From Actinomadura flavalba DSM 45200 (GTDB taxonomy: Bacteria; Actinomycetota; Actinomycetes; Streptosporangiales; Streptosporangiaceae): a DNA stretch of 64,000 nucleotides. Where the stretch lies: contig NZ_KB894093.1 of assembly GCF_000374305.1 (NCBI RefSeq), positions 868,001-932,000 of the forward strand, given 5' to 3'. The position numbers and the translations under genes are program-made. Below the pieces are notes generated by a model. That model searched no databases. It was not told the DNA's origin and saw only the letters and a program-made list of their open reading frames with translations. Below, piece after piece: positions 1 through 11,273 of the stretch (position 1 is its first letter; each line of letters begins with the position of its first letter).

Positions 1-1240
1 CCACCGCCGACGTCGGAGCGTCCACGTGCAGCGTGCGCGGCAGCACGCCGTGCCGCATCGCCAGCGCCATCTTGATCAGCCCGGCGACGCCCGCCGCCGC
101 CTGCGTGTGCCCGAGGTTCGATTTCAGCGAGCCGAGCCGGAGGGGGTCGCCGGGCGGACGCTCCCGCCCGTAGGTGGCCAGCAATGCCGACGCCTCGATC
201 GGGTCGCCCAGCGGCGTCCCGGTGCCGTGCGCCTCCACCGCGTCCACTTCGGCGGCGGGCACCCCGGCGGCGGCCAGCGCGGCGCGGATCACCCGGCGCT
301 GCGCCGGGCCGCTCGGCGCCGTCAGCCCGTTGCTCGCGCCGTCCTGGTTGATGGCCGAACCCCGGATCACCGCGTGCACGCGGTGCCCGTGGCGGACGGC
401 GTCCGACAGCCGCTCCAGCAGCACCAGGCCGACGCCCTCGCCCCAGCCCGTCCCGTCCGCCGCCTCCGCGAACGCCTTCACCCGGCCGTCCGCCGCCAGC
501 GCGCGCTGGCGGCTGTGCTCCACGAACACGAACGGCGTGGACAGCAGCGCCACCCCGCCCGCGAGCGCGAGGCCGCAGTCCCCGGCCCGCAGCGCCTGGC
601 AGGCCAGGTGGATCGCGACCAGCGACGACGAGCACGCCGTGTCCACCGTCACCGCCGGGCCCTGGAGGCCGAGCGTGTAGGCGATGCGGCCGGACGCGAC
701 GCTGCCGTGCGTCCCGGTCGTCACATAGCCGGACAGGTCGTGCGGGATCTCCGGGAGGCGGCTGATGTAGTCGTGGTACATGAAGCCCGCGTAGATCCCG
801 GCGTCCTGGCCGCGCAGCGACGCGGGGTCGATTCCGGCGCGCTCGATCGTCTCCCAGGCCACCTCCAGCAACAGCCGCTGCTGCGGGTCCATCGCCAGCG
901 CCTCACGCGGCGAGATCCCGAAGAACTCCGCGTCGAAACCCGCCACATCGTCCACGAACCCGCCCGAACGGACGTACGACGTCCCCGGACGATCCGGATC
1001 ATCGTCGAACAGCTCGGTGAGATCCCAGCCCCGGTCGTCGGGGAAGGGGCCCACCACGTCGCGGCCGTCCTCGACCAGCGACCACAGGTCGTCCGGGGAC
1101 GCCACGCCGCCGGGGAAACGGCAGCCCATCCCGACGACGGCGACGGGCTCGGCCGTGTCGTCGCGCGCCTTGAGCCGGGCGTTCTCCTTGAGCGCGGCGC
1201 GCAGGGCCGCGACGACGGGGGCTTCGGTGGCTTCGGTCAT
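1..1240 (-). CDS. Modular type I polyketide synthase, N-terminal part (cut by window edge)
   Basis: The first ~413 residues of a PKS protein that continues past base 1. It opens with a short charged stretch ([18 protein letters not shown]...), typical of an N-terminal docking helix that pairs with the C-terminus of the preceding PKS protein. A ketosynthase domain follows from about residue 33 ([13 protein letters not shown]). The catalytic cysteine is intact (VDTACSSSL) and the first active-site His lies in EAHGTGT; the second sits in [10 protein letters not shown]. This should be the KS of extension module 2. The ATG at 1240 lies 26 bases after the stop of the loading/module-1 gene, so the two genes are co-transcribed and act in series. 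AT and later domains are outside the window, so substrate and reduction level cannot be read. Confidence 0.93.
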   Translation of the reverse strand, partial: MTEATEAPVVAALRAALKENARLKARDDTAEPVAVVGMGCRFPGGVASPDDLWSLVEDGRDVVGPFPDDRGWDLTELFDDDPDRPGTSYVRSGGFVDDVAGFDAEFFGISPREALAMDPQQRLLLEVAWETIERAGIDPASLRGQDAGIYAGFMYHDYISRLPEIPHDLSGYVTTGTHGSVASGRIAYTLGLQGPAVTVDTACSSSLVAIHLACQALRAGDCGLALAGGVALLSTPFVFVEHSRQRALAADGRVKAFAEAADGTGWGEGVGLVLLERLSDAVRHGHRVHAVIRGSAINQDGASNGLTAPSGPAQRRVIRAALAAAGVPAAEVDAVEAHGTGTPLGDPIEASALLATYGRERPPGDPLRLGSLKSNLGHTQAAAGVAGLIKMALAMRHGVLPRTLHVDAPTSAV

Positions 1241-1266
1241 GGGTGGCCCTCTCGGAGCGGAACGGG

Positions 1267-4200
1267 TCAGGCGCCGTCGGCGGCACGGCGGATCAGTTCC
1301 TCGACGCTCATCGCGTCGAAGTCGGGGCCGGCCTCCGCGTCCGGCGCGGGCTCCTCGCCGGGGAACAGCTCGGCGTGCAGGTGGTCGGCGAGCGCCGCCG
1401 GGGACGGGTGGTCGAACACGAGCGTCGCGGGGAGCCGCAGCCCCGACGCCCGGTTGAGCCGGTTGCGCAGCTCGACGGCCGTCAGCGAGTCGAAGCCGAG
1501 GTCCTTGAACGCGCGGCGCGCGTCCAGCGACCCCGTCCCGTCGTGCCCGAGCGTCGTGCGGGCCTCGGCGCGGACGACGTCCAGGAGCGCGGCGCGGCGG
1601 TCCGCGGCGGGCAGCGCCGCGAGCCGCCGGCCGAGCGGCTCGCCGTCCGCCGGGCGTTCCCGCGCGGCGGACGCCCGCCGCGCGGGCGCTCCGGCCAGGC
1701 CCCGGTACAGCGGCGGCAGGTCGTCCCCGGCGAGCGCGGCCAGGTCCAGCCGCACCGGCGCCACGACGGCCTCGCCGGTGCGCAGGGCGGCGTCGAACAG
1801 CTCCCGCCCAAGCTCCGGCGTGATCATCGCCAGGCCGGAGCCGCGGGCCAGCCGCCGCAGCGCGGTCGCGCCCAGCGCGGCCTCCATGCCGCCGCCCGCC
1901 CACAGGCCCCACGCCAGCGACGTCGCCGGCAGGCCGCGTCCGGCGCGGTACCGGGCGAGGGCGTCCAGGAACCGGTTCGCCGCCGCGTAGTTGGCCTGCC
2001 CCGCGCCGCCGGTGAGGCCCCGGACGGACGAGAACAGCACGAACGCGCGCAGGTCGGCGTCCGCCGTCAGCTCGTGCAGGTTCCACGCGGCGTCGGCCTT
2101 GGGGCGCAGCACCGCGCCGAGGCGTTCGGGGGTGAGGGCGGTCAGGACGCCGTCGTCCAGGACGCCGGCCGTGTGGACGACGGCGGTCAGCGGGTGCGCG
2201 GCGGGGACGTCGGCGAGCACGGCCGCGAGCGCCGCGCGGTCGGCGGTGTCGCAGGCCCGCACCGTGACGTCGTCCGCGCCGAGGCCCGTCAGCTCGGCCG
2301 CGAGGTCGGCGGCGCCGGGCGCGTCCGGGCCCCGGCGGCTGAGCAGCAGGAGGCGGCGGGCGCCGTGGGCGGTGACGAGGTGGCGGGCGAACAGCGCGCC
2401 GAGCGCGCCGGTCGCGCCGGTGATCAGGACGGTCCCCTCGGGGTCCAAGACGGGCCGGGCGGCGCCGGGCGCGGCCCGCGTCAGCCGGGGCGCCAGCACC
2501 CGCCCGGCGCGGACCGCGACCTCCGGTTCGCCGCCCTCGACGGCCGCCGCGAGGACGCGCCCGCCGGTCTCGTCCACGTCCGCGAGCACGACGCGGCCCG
2601 GGTTCTCGGTCTGCGCGGACCGCAGCAACCCCCACAGCGCGGCCCCCGCCGGGTCGGCGGGTTCGGCGGCGTCCACGGTGACGGCGCCGCGCGTCACCGC
2701 GACGAGCCGCGTCGCGGCGAGCCGGTCGTCGGCCAGCCAGGCGCGCAGCAGCGCCAGCGCCTCGGCGGTCGCGGCGTGCGCGGCGGCGACCGGCTCGGCG
2801 CCCGGCCGCGCCGGGACCGGCCAGAGCACGGTGCCGGGCGGGCCGGGTGCGGCGGCGAGCGCGGCCAGGTCGGCGTACTCGTGCAGCGTCACCCCGGCCT
2901 TGCGCACGTCGGGGGCGAGCCCGGCCGGGTCGGCGCCGAGCAGGGCCCACGGCCCGGCGGGCACGGGCCCGGCCGGGACCGGCGTCCACGCCGGGACGTA
3001 CAGGTCGTCGGCGCCGCCCGCCGCCGCGAGCCGGTCGGCGGTCACCGGGCGCCGCGTCAGCCGCTCGACGGACAGGACCGGCGCCCCCGCCGGATCGGTG
3101 AGCAGCAGCGACACCGCCCCGCCGGTTCCGGCGGGACGCACCCGGACCCGCGCCGCCGTCGCACCCTCGGCGTGCAGCCGCACGCCGCTCCACGCGAACG
3201 GCAGCAGCGTCGCGCCGGGCTCCGCCGGGGCGCCCAGGTCCAGGACGTGCAGTGCGGCGTCCAGCAGCGCGGGGTGCAGGCCGTAGCCGCCGGGCTCGAC
3301 ACCGTCGGGCAGCGCGATCTCGGCGAGGACGTCGGCGCCGTCGCGCCAGGCGGCCCGCAGGCCCCGGAAGGCGGGGCCGTAGTCGTAGCCGCGCGCGGCG
3401 AGGACGTCGTACCGGCCGTCGAGGTCCACCGGCTCGGCGCCGGGCGGCGGCCACGCGGCCGGTCCGGCGGGCGGCGCGGCGCCGTCGGGCAGGAGGCGGC
3501 CGGTGGCGTGCCGCGTCCAGTCGCCGCCGGAGCGGGAGTGCAGGTGGACGGTCCGCTCCCCGTCCGGTCCGGGCGGCTCGACGGTCGCCTGGAGTTCCAC
3601 GTCGGCGGCGGGGACGAGCAGCGGCGCCTCCAGCGTGAGGTCGTCGAGCACGCCGCATCCGGCCTCGTCGCCCGCGCGGACCGCCATCTCCACCAGCGCG
3701 GAGCCGGGCAGCAGGACGGTGCCGAGGGCGGCGTGGTCGGGGGTCCAGGGGTGGGTGCGGCGGGAGACGCGGCCGGTGAGGACGACGTCCCCCGACGCGG
3801 CGAGCGTGACGGCGCGGTCCAGCAGCGGGTGCGCGTCCCCGGCGTCCGGCGCGGCGGCGGGGGCCGCCCAGTGCCGTCGCCGCTGGAACGGGTAGGTCGG
3901 CAGCGCGACGGTCGGGCCTTCGCCGAGGACGGCGGGCCAGTCGAGCGCGACGCCCCGCGTCCACAGGGTTCCGGCCGCGCGCAGGAGTCGGTCCAGGCCG
4001 CCGTCGTCGCGGCGCAGCGAGCCGGACGCGACGACGTCGGCGCCCGCGCGGTCCGCGATCTCCTCCACGTTCATCGTCAGCACCGGATGCGCGGACGGCT
4101 CCACGAACACGCCGAACCCGTCGTCCACCAGGCGTTCGACGACCGGCGCGAACAGCACGGGGCGGCGGCAGTTCTCGTACCAGTACCCGGCGTCCAGGGC

Positions 4201-7200
4201 CGTGCCGTCGATCGGCGCGCCGGTCACCGTCGAGTACAGCGGCACGCGCGCCGCGCGGGGCGCGACGAACGCGAGCCCGCCGGTGATCTCGTCCCGCAGC
4301 GGTTCGACCTGCGCCGAGTGCGACGCCACCGACGCCGGGACCACCCGCGCCCGCACCCCCTCGGCCACCAGCTCCGCGACGAACGCCTCCACCGGCTCCG
4401 TAGCCCCGGCGACCGTCGTCGCGGCGGGGCCGTTCACCCCGGCGATCGACAGCTCCGCCGGGAGGCGCCGTCCGACCTCGTCCTCCGGCAGGGCGACGGA
4501 CGCGACGACGCCCCGGCCGGTCAGCTCCCGCGCGAACAGCGCCGAACGCTCCACCACCAGCCGCGCCCCGTCCTCGACGGACAACGCCCCCGCCACCACG
4601 GCGGCGGCGATCTCCCCCTGCGAATGCCCGACGACCGCGTCCGGCCGCACCCCCCACGCCTTCCACACCGCCGCCAGCGCCACCTGGACGACGAACAGCA
4701 CCGGCTGCACGACCTCGATCCGCGCCAGCCTCTCCGCGTCGCCCAGCACGGCCTCCACCGGCCACTCGACGCGCTCCTCCACGGCCGCCGCGACCTCACG
4801 GAACCGGCCCCGGAACACCTCCGACTCCGCCAGCAACTCGCGCCCCAGACCCACCCACTGCGACCCCTGGCCGGGAAAGACGAACGCAACCTTCCCGACA
4901 TGCGCGGCGGTCCCGCGCACGTCGAGGGCGTCCAGCCCGGCGCGCAGTTCCGCCGCGCCGGAGCCGACGACGACCGCGCGGTCCGCCAGCCCCGCCCGCC
5001 CCGTCGCGAGCGCGCGGGCCACCGCGCCGGGCGCGGCACCGCCCGCCAGCACCACCGCGACGTTCCCCGCCAGCGCCCGCAACGCCCCCTCCCCCCGCGC
5101 CCCGAGCACCAACGCGACCGGCCCCTCCGCAGCCTCGGGCGCGGCGACGACATCCGCGCGCGCAGCGGGCGCGGCCGGTCCGTTCCCGGTTTCCGCCGGT
5201 GGGGGTTCCTCCACGATCAGGTGGGCGTTCGTTCCGCTGATGCCGAACGACGAGATCCCCGCGCGGCGCGGGCGCGTGCCGCGCGGCCAGGCCGCCTGCT
5301 CGGTGAGCAACTCCACCCCGCCCGCCGACCAGTCCACGCGCGTCGTCGGCGTGTCCGCGTGCAGCGTGCGCGGCAGGACGCCGTGCCGCAGAGCCAGCAG
5401 CATCTTGATGAGCCCGGCGACGCCCGCCGCCGCCTGCGTGTGGCCCAGGTTCGACTTCACCGACCCCAGGCGCAGCGGCCGGTCCGCCGGACGGTCCCGG
5501 CCGTAGGCGTCCAGCAGCGCGGAAGCCTCGATCGGGTCACCGAGGCGCGTCCCGGTGCCGTGCGCCTCGACGGCGTCCACCTCGTCCGGCGCGACCCCGG
5601 CGGCGGCCAGCGCCGCCCGGATCACCCGGCGCTGCGCGGCGCCGCTCGGCGCCGTCAGCCCGTTGCTCGCCCCGTCCTGGTTGACCGCCGAACCCCGGAT
5701 CACCCCGAGGATCTCCCGGCCGTGGGCGACCGCGTCCGACAACCGCTCCAGCAGCACCAGCCCGACGCCCTCGGCCCAGCCGGTCCCGTCGGCGCCCTCA
5801 CCGAACGCCTTGCAGCGGCCGTCGGTGGACAGCGCCCGCTGCCGCGTCAACTCGATGAAGATCCCGGGCGTGGACATCACGGTCGCGCCGCCCGCCAGCG
5901 CCAGCGAGGTCTCCCCCGCGCGCAGCGCCCGGCAGGCCAGGTGGATCGCCACCAGCGACGCCGAGCACGCCGTGTCCACCGTCAGCGCCGGGCCCTCCAG
6001 CCCGAGCGTGTAGGCGATGCGGCCGGACGCCACGCTCGGCGTCGTGCCCGTCATCACGTAGCCCTCGGTGCTCGGCCTGCCCTCGTACATGCGGGGGCCG
6101 TACTCCTGGTAGGTCGCGCCGACGAACACGCCCGCCGGTTCCCCCGCCAGCGCGTCCGGCGCGACGCCCGCCCGCTCCAGCGTCTCCCACGCGACCTCCA
6201 GCAGCAGCCGCTGCTGCGGGTCCATCGCGGCGGCCTCGCGCGGCGAGACGCCGAAGAACTCCGCGTCGAAGTCCGCGACGTCGCGCAGGAACCCGCCCGC
6301 CCGGACGTAGTGCCGGCCGGGCCGCACGCCGTCCGGGTCGTAGATGCCCTCCAGGTCCCAGCCCCGGTCCTGCGGGAAGGGGCCGATGACGTCGCGGCCG
6401 TGCGCCAGGACGTCCCACAGGTCCTCGGGCGAGGCGACGCCGCCGGGGAAGCGGCAGCCCATCGCCACGACCGCGATCGGCTCGTCGGCGGCGGCCGGTG
6501 CCGCCGGGGCGGGCGCGTCGTCGCCGGGCTCCTCCCGCAGCAGGTCGAGCACGGCCGTGCCCGTCGGCCGGTCGAAGATGAGCGTCCCGGGCAGCCGCAC
6601 CCCGAGCGCGTCCCCCAGCCGCCCGGCCAGTTCGACGCCCATGAACGAGCTGAAGCCGAGGTCCTTGAACCGCGCCCGCAGGTCGACCTCCCGGGGCGAC
6701 GCGAGCCCGAGCACCGCCGCGATCTGCTCGGCCAGCACGCCTTCGGCGTCGGGAACGGCCGGGACAGCCCCGGCGTCCGGCTCGGGAACGGGCGCGTCGG
6801 CGGCCTCGCCCGGACGGGGCAGCCAGTAGCGGGCGCGGCGGAACGCGTGGCCGGGCAGCGGGACGCGGCGTCCGCCCGTGAGCAGGCGGTCCCAGGCGAC
6901 GGGCACGCCCCGCACGTCCAGTTCCGCCAGCGCCGCCGTCAGCGTGCGCTCCTCCGCGCGGTCCGCCCGCGCCGCCGGGACGAACACCCCGCCGCCCGGC
7001 GGAAGGCAGTCGCGGACCATCGACAGCAGCGCCGTGTCCGGGCCGACCTCGACGAACCGCGTGGCGCCCCGCTCGGCCAGCGTGCGGGCGCCGTCCCGGA
7101 AACGGACGGTCGCCCGCACGTGCCGTACCCAGTACTCCGGCGTGGCGATCTCCGCCGCGTCCACGACGCCGCCGGTCACGTTCGACACGACGGGCAGGCG

Positions 7201-9390
7201 CGGCGCCGCGTAGGCGACGCCCTCGGCGGCGCGGCGGAACGCGTCGAGCATCGGGTCCATGCGCGCCGAGTGGAACGCGTGGCTGACCGCGAGCCGCCGC
7301 GTCCTGCGCCCCCGTTCCGACCACCGCGCGGCCAGCGCCCGCACGGCCTCGGCGTCCCCGGACACCACGACGGAGTCCGGCCCGTTCACGGCCGCCAGTT
7401 CCACCGCGCCGCGCGCGGCGGCGATCTCGTCCGCCACCTCGTCCTCGGCGGCCTGGATCGCCGCCATCGCGCCGCCGTCCGGCAGCGCCTGCATGAGGCG
7501 GCCCCGCGCCGCGACGAGGGCGCACGCGTCGGCCAGTCCGAAGACGCCCGCGACGTGCGCCGCCGCCAGCTCCCCGACCGAGTGCCCGAGCAGCAGGTCC
7601 GGGCGGACGCCGAAGTGCTCCAGCAGCCGCACGGTCGCGACCTCGTAGGCGAACAGCGCGGGCTGGGTGACGACGGTCCGCGCCAGCGCCGCCGCGTCGC
7701 CGCCCGCCATCAGCTCCCGCAGCGGCAGCCCCAGCGCGTCCTCCAGTGGCGCGGCGACCTCGTCGAGCGCGGCGGCGAAGACGGGGTGGGCGGCGGCCAG
7801 GCCCCGGCCCATGCCGGGCCGCTGCGCGCCCTGCCCGGTGAACAGGAACGCGGTGCGGCCGTCGTCCGGCCTTCCCCGGACCGCCCGGCCCCGCCCGCCC
7901 TCGGCCAGGGTCGCCAGGTCGTCCAGCAGCGCCGCCCGGTCGTCGGCGAGCACGACGGCGCGGTCGTCCAGCCGGGCGCGGGTCGTGGCGAGGGCGTACG
8001 CGACGTCGAGGGGGTCGAGGTCCGGGTGCCGCTCCAGGTGGTCGCGCAGCCGGGCCGCCTGCGCGGCCAGCGCGTCCCCGTCTCGTCCCGACACCGCGAC
8101 GGGCACCGGGACGGGACGGCGGACGCGCTCCCCGGCGGAGGGGGCCGGGGCGTCGGGGGCCGAGGCCAGCACGAGGTGGCAGTTGGTGCCGCTCATCCCG
8201 AACGAGCTGACCCCGGCGAGCACCGGGCCGCCGCCGAGCGGCAGCGGCTCGGTCTGCACGCGCAGCCGCAGCCCGTCCAGGTCGATCGCCGGGTTCGGCG
8301 CGGCGAAGTTCAGGCTCGGCGCGAGCACCCGTTCGCGCACGCACAGCACCGCCTTGATCAGCCCCGCGATCCCGGCGGCGCCCTCCAGGTGCCCGATGTT
8401 GGTCTTGACGGACCCGACGCGCAGCGGCTCGGCCCGGCCCGGCCCGAACACCGCGCCGAGCGCCGCCGCCTCCACCGGGTCACCGACCGGCGTGCCGGTG
8501 CCGTGCAGTTCCACGAACGAGACGGCGGCCGGGTCGGCTCCCGCGTCGGCGCACGCCGCGCGCAGGACCCGCGCCTGCGCGTCGCCGTCCGGGGTGGTGA
8601 GCGTCGCGCCGCCCCCGTCGTTGCCCACGGCGCCGCCCGCGATGACCGCGTGGACGCGGTCGCCGTCGCGCACCGCGCAGTCGAGCGGCTTGAGCACCAC
8701 CAGCCCGCCGCCCTCGCCGCGCACGTACCCGTCGGCGCGGGCGTCGAAGGTGTACGCGCGTCCGCCGGGCGACAGCGCCCCGAAGCCGCGCGCGGCGGCG
8801 AAGCCCTCCGGGGCGAGGAGGAGTTCGGCGCCGCCCGCCAGGGCGACCTCCGCCTCCCCGCCGCGCAGCGCCCGGCACGCCGCGTGCACCGCCACCAGCG
8901 ACGACGCCTGCCCCGCGTCGATCACCATGCTCGGGCCGCGCAGCCCGAGCGCGTACGACAGCCGCCCGGCCAGCACGCCCCGGCTCTGCCCGGTGAGCGT
9001 GTGCGGCGTGACGGCGGCGCCGTACCGGCGGGCCAGCACGGCGTAGTCGTCGGACATCGCGCCGATGTGCACGGCGACCTGCGCGCCGGGCGAACCCGGG
9101 ACGATCCCGGCGTCCTCCAGCGCCTCCCAGCCGAGTTCCAGCAGCAGCCGCTGCCGGGGGTCCATCGCGGCGGCCTCGCGCGGGGAGATGCCGAAGAGGC
9201 CGGGGTCGAAGGCGTCCACGGCGGGCAGGAAGCCGCCGCGCTCCCCGTCCAGCGGCTCGGGCCGGTCCGCCGGGGCGTCCCCGACGGCGTCGACGCCGTC
9301 GCGGAGCAGCTCCCAGAAGGCGTCCGGTCCGGCGGCGCCGGGGAACCGGCAGGCGACACCGACGACGGCGATGGGCAGGGCGGCGGTCAT
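1267..9390 (-). CDS. Type I PKS: loading module KSQ-AT-ACP plus module 1 KS-AT-DH-KR-ACP
   Basis: A 2707-residue protein that starts the chain. Domains by residue: KS 5-410, AT 515-810, ACP ~885-955, KS 970-1395, AT 1500-1800, DH 1853-2115, KR 2318-2500, ACP ~2600-2672, short C-terminal docking tail. In the first KS the nucleophile is replaced: DAGQASSL has Gln161 where Cys belongs, while His296 and His334 remain. This is the KSQ signature of a decarboxylating loading module. Loading AT: GHSVG Ser604 with HAFH 704-707, which predicts malonyl-CoA and hence an acetyl starter. Module-1 KS has Cys1142, His1277 and His1317. Its AT has GHSQG Ser1590 and VASH 1688-1691, which predicts methylmalonyl-CoA. 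DH His1886 (HxxxGxxxxP) and Asp2044 look active. KR has LDD 2411-2413 (B-type), Lys2431, Ser2455 and Tyr2468. The ACP serines are 915 and 2635. There is no ER, so module 1 should give an alpha-methyl enoyl thioester. Confidence 0.95.
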   Translation of the reverse strand: MTAALPIAVVGVACRFPGAAGPDAFWELLRDGVDAVGDAPADRPEPLDGERGGFLPAVDAFDPGLFGISPREAAAMDPRQRLLLELGWEALEDAGIVPGSPGAQVAVHIGAMSDDYAVLARRYGAAVTPHTLTGQSRGVLAGRLSYALGLRGPSMVIDAGQASSLVAVHAACRALRGGEAEVALAGGAELLLAPEGFAAARGFGALSPGGRAYTFDARADGYVRGEGGGLVVLKPLDCAVRDGDRVHAVIAGGAVGNDGGGATLTTPDGDAQARVLRAACADAGADPAAVSFVELHGTGTPVGDPVEAAALGAVFGPGRAEPLRVGSVKTNIGHLEGAAGIAGLIKAVLCVRERVLAPSLNFAAPNPAIDLDGLRLRVQTEPLPLGGGPVLAGVSSFGMSGTNCHLVLASAPDAPAPSAGERVRRPVPVPVAVSGRDGDALAAQAARLRDHLERHPDLDPLDVAYALATTRARLDDRAVVLADDRAALLDDLATLAEGGRGRAVRGRPDDGRTAFLFTGQGAQRPGMGRGLAAAHPVFAAALDEVAAPLEDALGLPLRELMAGGDAAALARTVVTQPALFAYEVATVRLLEHFGVRPDLLLGHSVGELAAAHVAGVFGLADACALVAARGRLMQALPDGGAMAAIQAAEDEVADEIAAARGAVELAAVNGPDSVVVSGDAEAVRALAARWSERGRRTRRLAVSHAFHSARMDPMLDAFRRAAEGVAYAAPRLPVVSNVTGGVVDAAEIATPEYWVRHVRATVRFRDGARTLAERGATRFVEVGPDTALLSMVRDCLPPGGGVFVPAARADRAEERTLTAALAELDVRGVPVAWDRLLTGGRRVPLPGHAFRRARYWLPRPGEAADAPVPEPDAGAVPAVPDAEGVLAEQIAAVLGLASPREVDLRARFKDLGFSSFMGVELAGRLGDALGVRLPGTLIFDRPTGTAVLDLLREEPGDDAPAPAAPAAADEPIAVVAMGCRFPGGVASPEDLWDVLAHGRDVIGPFPQDRGWDLEGIYDPDGVRPGRHYVRAGGFLRDVADFDAEFFGVSPREAAAMDPQQRLLLEVAWETLERAGVAPDALAGEPAGVFVGATYQEYGPRMYEGRPSTEGYVMTGTTPSVASGRIAYTLGLEGPALTVDTACSASLVAIHLACRALRAGETSLALAGGATVMSTPGIFIELTRQRALSTDGRCKAFGEGADGTGWAEGVGLVLLERLSDAVAHGREILGVIRGSAVNQDGASNGLTAPSGAAQRRVIRAALAAAGVAPDEVDAVEAHGTGTRLGDPIEASALLDAYGRDRPADRPLRLGSVKSNLGHTQAAAGVAGLIKMLLALRHGVLPRTLHADTPTTRVDWSAGGVELLTEQAAWPRGTRPRRAGISSFGISGTNAHLIVEEPPPAETGNGPAAPAARADVVAAPEAAEGPVALVLGARGEGALRALAGNVAVVLAGGAAPGAVARALATGRAGLADRAVVVGSGAAELRAGLDALDVRGTAAHVGKVAFVFPGQGSQWVGLGRELLAESEVFRGRFREVAAAVEERVEWPVEAVLGDAERLARIEVVQPVLFVVQVALAAVWKAWGVRPDAVVGHSQGEIAAAVVAGALSVEDGARLVVERSALFARELTGRGVVASVALPEDEVGRRLPAELSIAGVNGPAATTVAGATEPVEAFVAELVAEGVRARVVPASVASHSAQVEPLRDEITGGLAFVAPRAARVPLYSTVTGAPIDGTALDAGYWYENCRRPVLFAPVVERLVDDGFGVFVEPSAHPVLTMNVEEIADRAGADVVASGSLRRDDGGLDRLLRAAGTLWTRGVALDWPAVLGEGPTVALPTYPFQRRRHWAAPAAAPDAGDAHPLLDRAVTLAASGDVVLTGRVSRRTHPWTPDHAALGTVLLPGSALVEMAVRAGDEAGCGVLDDLTLEAPLLVPAADVELQATVEPPGPDGERTVHLHSRSGGDWTRHATGRLLPDGAAPPAGPAAWPPPGAEPVDLDGRYDVLAARGYDYGPAFRGLRAAWRDGADVLAEIALPDGVEPGGYGLHPALLDAALHVLDLGAPAEPGATLLPFAWSGVRLHAEGATAARVRVRPAGTGGAVSLLLTDPAGAPVLSVERLTRRPVTADRLAAAGGADDLYVPAWTPVPAGPVPAGPWALLGADPAGLAPDVRKAGVTLHEYADLAALAAAPGPPGTVLWPVPARPGAEPVAAAHAATAEALALLRAWLADDRLAATRLVAVTRGAVTVDAAEPADPAGAALWGLLRSAQTENPGRVVLADVDETGGRVLAAAVEGGEPEVAVRAGRVLAPRLTRAAPGAARPVLDPEGTVLITGATGALGALFARHLVTAHGARRLLLLSRRGPDAPGAADLAAELTGLGADDVTVRACDTADRAALAAVLADVPAAHPLTAVVHTAGVLDDGVLTALTPERLGAVLRPKADAAWNLHELTADADLRAFVLFSSVRGLTGGAGQANYAAANRFLDALARYRAGRGLPATSLAWGLWAGGGMEAALGATALRRLARGSGLAMITPELGRELFDAALRTGEAVVAPVRLDLAALAGDDLPPLYRGLAGAPARRASAARERPADGEPLGRRLAALPAADRRAALLDVVRAEARTTLGHDGTGSLDARRAFKDLGFDSLTAVELRNRLNRASGLRLPATLVFDHPSPAALADHLHAELFPGEEPAPDAEAGPDFDAMSVEELIRRAADGA

Positions 9391-9414
9391 GGTCGTCCTC
9401 TCCGAACGGGCCGG

Positions 9415-10287
9415 TCAGGGGTAGGCGTAGAAGCCGCGCCCGGACTTGCGCCCGAGCAGGCCGCACTCGACCATCCGGCTCAGCAGCGGCGGCGGCGAGT
9501 ACAGCGGCTCGCGGAACTCGGCGTACAGCGCCTCGGCGATGGCGGCGACGCTGTCGAGCCCGATGAGGTCGGCGAGCGCGAGGGGGCCCTGCGGATGGGC
9601 GCAGCCGAGCACCATCGCCTGGTCGACGACGGCGGCCGTCGCCGTTCCCGACTCCACCATCCGCACGGCGGCCAGCAGATACGGGATGAGCAGCGTGTTG
9701 ACGACGAACCCGGTGCGGTCGGCGCAGCGGATCGGCTCCTTGCCGAGCGTCCCGGCGACGAACGCGGTGGCGCGCCGCGTCACCGCCTCGTCGGTCGCCA
9801 GCGACGGGATCAGCTCGACGAGCCGCATCGCGGGCACCGGGTTGAAGAAGTGCATCCCGACGACGCGGTCCGGACGGCTCGTCGCCCGGCCGAGCCGCAT
9901 GATCGGGATGGAGGACGTGGTGGACGCCAGGATCGCGTCGTCCGCTTCGACGATCTTGTCGAGGCGGCCGAAGACGTCCTGCTTGGTCCGCTCGTCCTCG
10001 GACACGGCCTCGATCACCAGGGACCGGTCCGCGAGGTCGTCGAGGTCGGTGGTGAACGCGACGTTCGCCAGCAGCGCCGCGCTCTCCGCCTCGGTGCGGC
10101 GGCCCTTGGCCACGGACCGGGCGAGGGAGCGGCGCAGCAGCGCGAGCCCCCGGTCGCGGGACGCGGGCCGCGACACCGCGACGCGCACGTCCAGTCCCGC
10201 CGCCGCGGCGACCTCCGCGATGCCCGAGCCTATGAGCCCGCAGCCGACGATGCCGACGCGCTCCACCGTCGTCTCCGGGGCGGTCAC
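9415..10287 (-). CDS. 3-hydroxyacyl-CoA dehydrogenase (3-hydroxybutyryl-CoA dehydrogenase type)
   Basis: 290 residues starting at GTG 10287, whose GTGA overlaps the stop of the upstream KASIII gene. The N-terminal Rossmann motif is GCGLIGSGIAEV (about residues 14-25). The substrate domain carries the MHFFNPVP.MRLVELI block with catalytic His and Glu, and the family C-terminus GLLGRKSGRGFYAYP. Length and motifs match bacterial 3-hydroxybutyryl-CoA dehydrogenases, which reduce 3-ketoacyl-CoA to 3-hydroxyacyl-CoA with NAD(P)H in biosynthetic settings. Between two KASIII/CCR pairs and the PKS, the likely role is the keto-reduction step on the way to an enoyl-CoA that CCR converts to an alkylmalonyl-CoA extender. 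No dedicated enoyl-CoA hydratase gene is in the window, so dehydration must be supplied elsewhere. Confidence 0.9.
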   Translation of the reverse strand: MTAPETTVERVGIVGCGLIGSGIAEVAAAAGLDVRVAVSRPASRDRGLALLRRSLARSVAKGRRTEAESAALLANVAFTTDLDDLADRSLVIEAVSEDERTKQDVFGRLDKIVEADDAILASTTSSIPIMRLGRATSRPDRVVGMHFFNPVPAMRLVELIPSLATDEAVTRRATAFVAGTLGKEPIRCADRTGFVVNTLLIPYLLAAVRMVESGTATAAVVDQAMVLGCAHPQGPLALADLIGLDSVAAIAEALYAEFREPLYSPPPLLSRMVECGLLGRKSGRGFYAYP

Positions 10288-11273
10288 GCGCCCACCCCCC
10301 AGCGGACGACGGTCGCGCCGACGGCCATGCCGCCGCCGAAACCGGCGATGAGCACCAGCTCGCCCGGCGCCAGCTCCGGCGCCGCCTCGGCGAGCGTCAC
10401 CGCGACCGACGCGCTGCCCATGTTCGCGTAGCGCTCCACCGTGCGGTGCGTGCGCGCGTGGCCCAGCCCGGCGGCCTCGGTGAGGCGCCCGAGCAGCACC
10501 CCGTTCGGCTGGTGCGGAACGAAATGGTCGATCTCGCGCAGTTCCGCTCCGGCGCTGTGCACGACGCGTTCCAGCACCGGCGGCACCGCGTCGAGCACGA
10601 ACTCGCTGACCCCGCGCCCGTGCATCGTGACCGTGTGCGCGCGGGCCTCCACCGTCTCGTGCGAGGCGGGACGGCGGCTGCCGCCGCCCTCCACGCGGAT
10701 CAGCGCGTGCGCGTCGCCGCGGCTCACCAGGTCCACCGCGAGCACGCCGTGCGGCGGCGTCACCGGCCCGATCACGGCCGCTCCGGCGCCGTCGCCGAGC
10801 AGCACCGAGGTGCGCCGGTCGGAGAAGTCCGCGAACCGCGAGTACACCTCGGTCGCGATGACGAGGGCGACGCCGTCCGGCCGGTCCAGCAGCAGGCCGC
10901 GGGCCAGCTCGATCCCGTACACGAAGCCGCTGCACGCGACGCTGATGTCGAAGCACGCGGCGTTGCGGGCGCCGATGCCGTCCTGGACGAGGTAGGACGT
11001 CGGCGGCTGCGGCGAGTCGCCGGTCCCGGTGGACACGATGAGGTAGTCCACCGCCGAGGCGGCCAGCCCGGCCGCCTCCAGCGCGCGCAGCCCGGCCTGG
11101 ACGGCCAGGTCCGACGCGGCCTCCTCGGGCGCGGCCCACCGTCGTCCGGTGATCTGCGTCCGCTCCTCGATCCATCCGGGATCGACGCCGACCCGCGCGG
11201 CGATCTCGTCGTTGCCGACCTCCTGTTCGGGCACGTACGAGCCGGTCGCGATGATCCCGGTGGTGCCCGTCAT
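10284..11273 (-). CDS. Ketoacyl synthase III (FabH-like), copy 1
   Basis: 329 residues from ATG 11273, overlapping the end of the first CCR gene by ATGA. It is a KAS III protein with an intact triad: Cys114 (VACSGFVYG), His254 (FVPHQPNG) and Asn284 (YANMGSASV), plus a Gly-rich C-terminus. KASIII enzymes join an acyl-CoA to malonyl-ACP or malonyl-CoA to give a 3-ketoacyl chain. Here it is followed by a hydroxyacyl-CoA dehydrogenase and preceded by a CCR, so it most likely starts the short chain that becomes the side chain of a PKS extender unit. It is clearly paralogous to the gene at 12622-13656. An alternative role as an acyltransferase-like KASIII cannot be excluded by sequence alone. Confidence 0.9.
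   Translation of the reverse strand: MTGTTGIIATGSYVPEQEVGNDEIAARVGVDPGWIEERTQITGRRWAAPEEAASDLAVQAGLRALEAAGLAASAVDYLIVSTGTGDSPQPPTSYLVQDGIGARNAACFDISVACSGFVYGIELARGLLLDRPDGVALVIATEVYSRFADFSDRRTSVLLGDGAGAAVIGPVTPPHGVLAVDLVSRGDAHALIRVEGGGSRRPASHETVEARAHTVTMHGRGVSEFVLDAVPPVLERVVHSAGAELREIDHFVPHQPNGVLLGRLTEAAGLGHARTHRTVERYANMGSASVAVTLAEAAPELAPGELVLIAGFGGGMAVGATVVRWGVGA

Noticed and set aside
1267..9390. First KS domain seen as dead because its Cys is missing
   Set aside because: Gln replaces Cys exactly and both His remain, which is the functional KSQ loading type.
1243..10431. Very long plus-strand open frame opposite the PKS genes
   Set aside because: It is Arg/Gln/Pro-rich with no domain, runs antisense to clear PKS domains, and is the usual by-product of extreme third-position GC.
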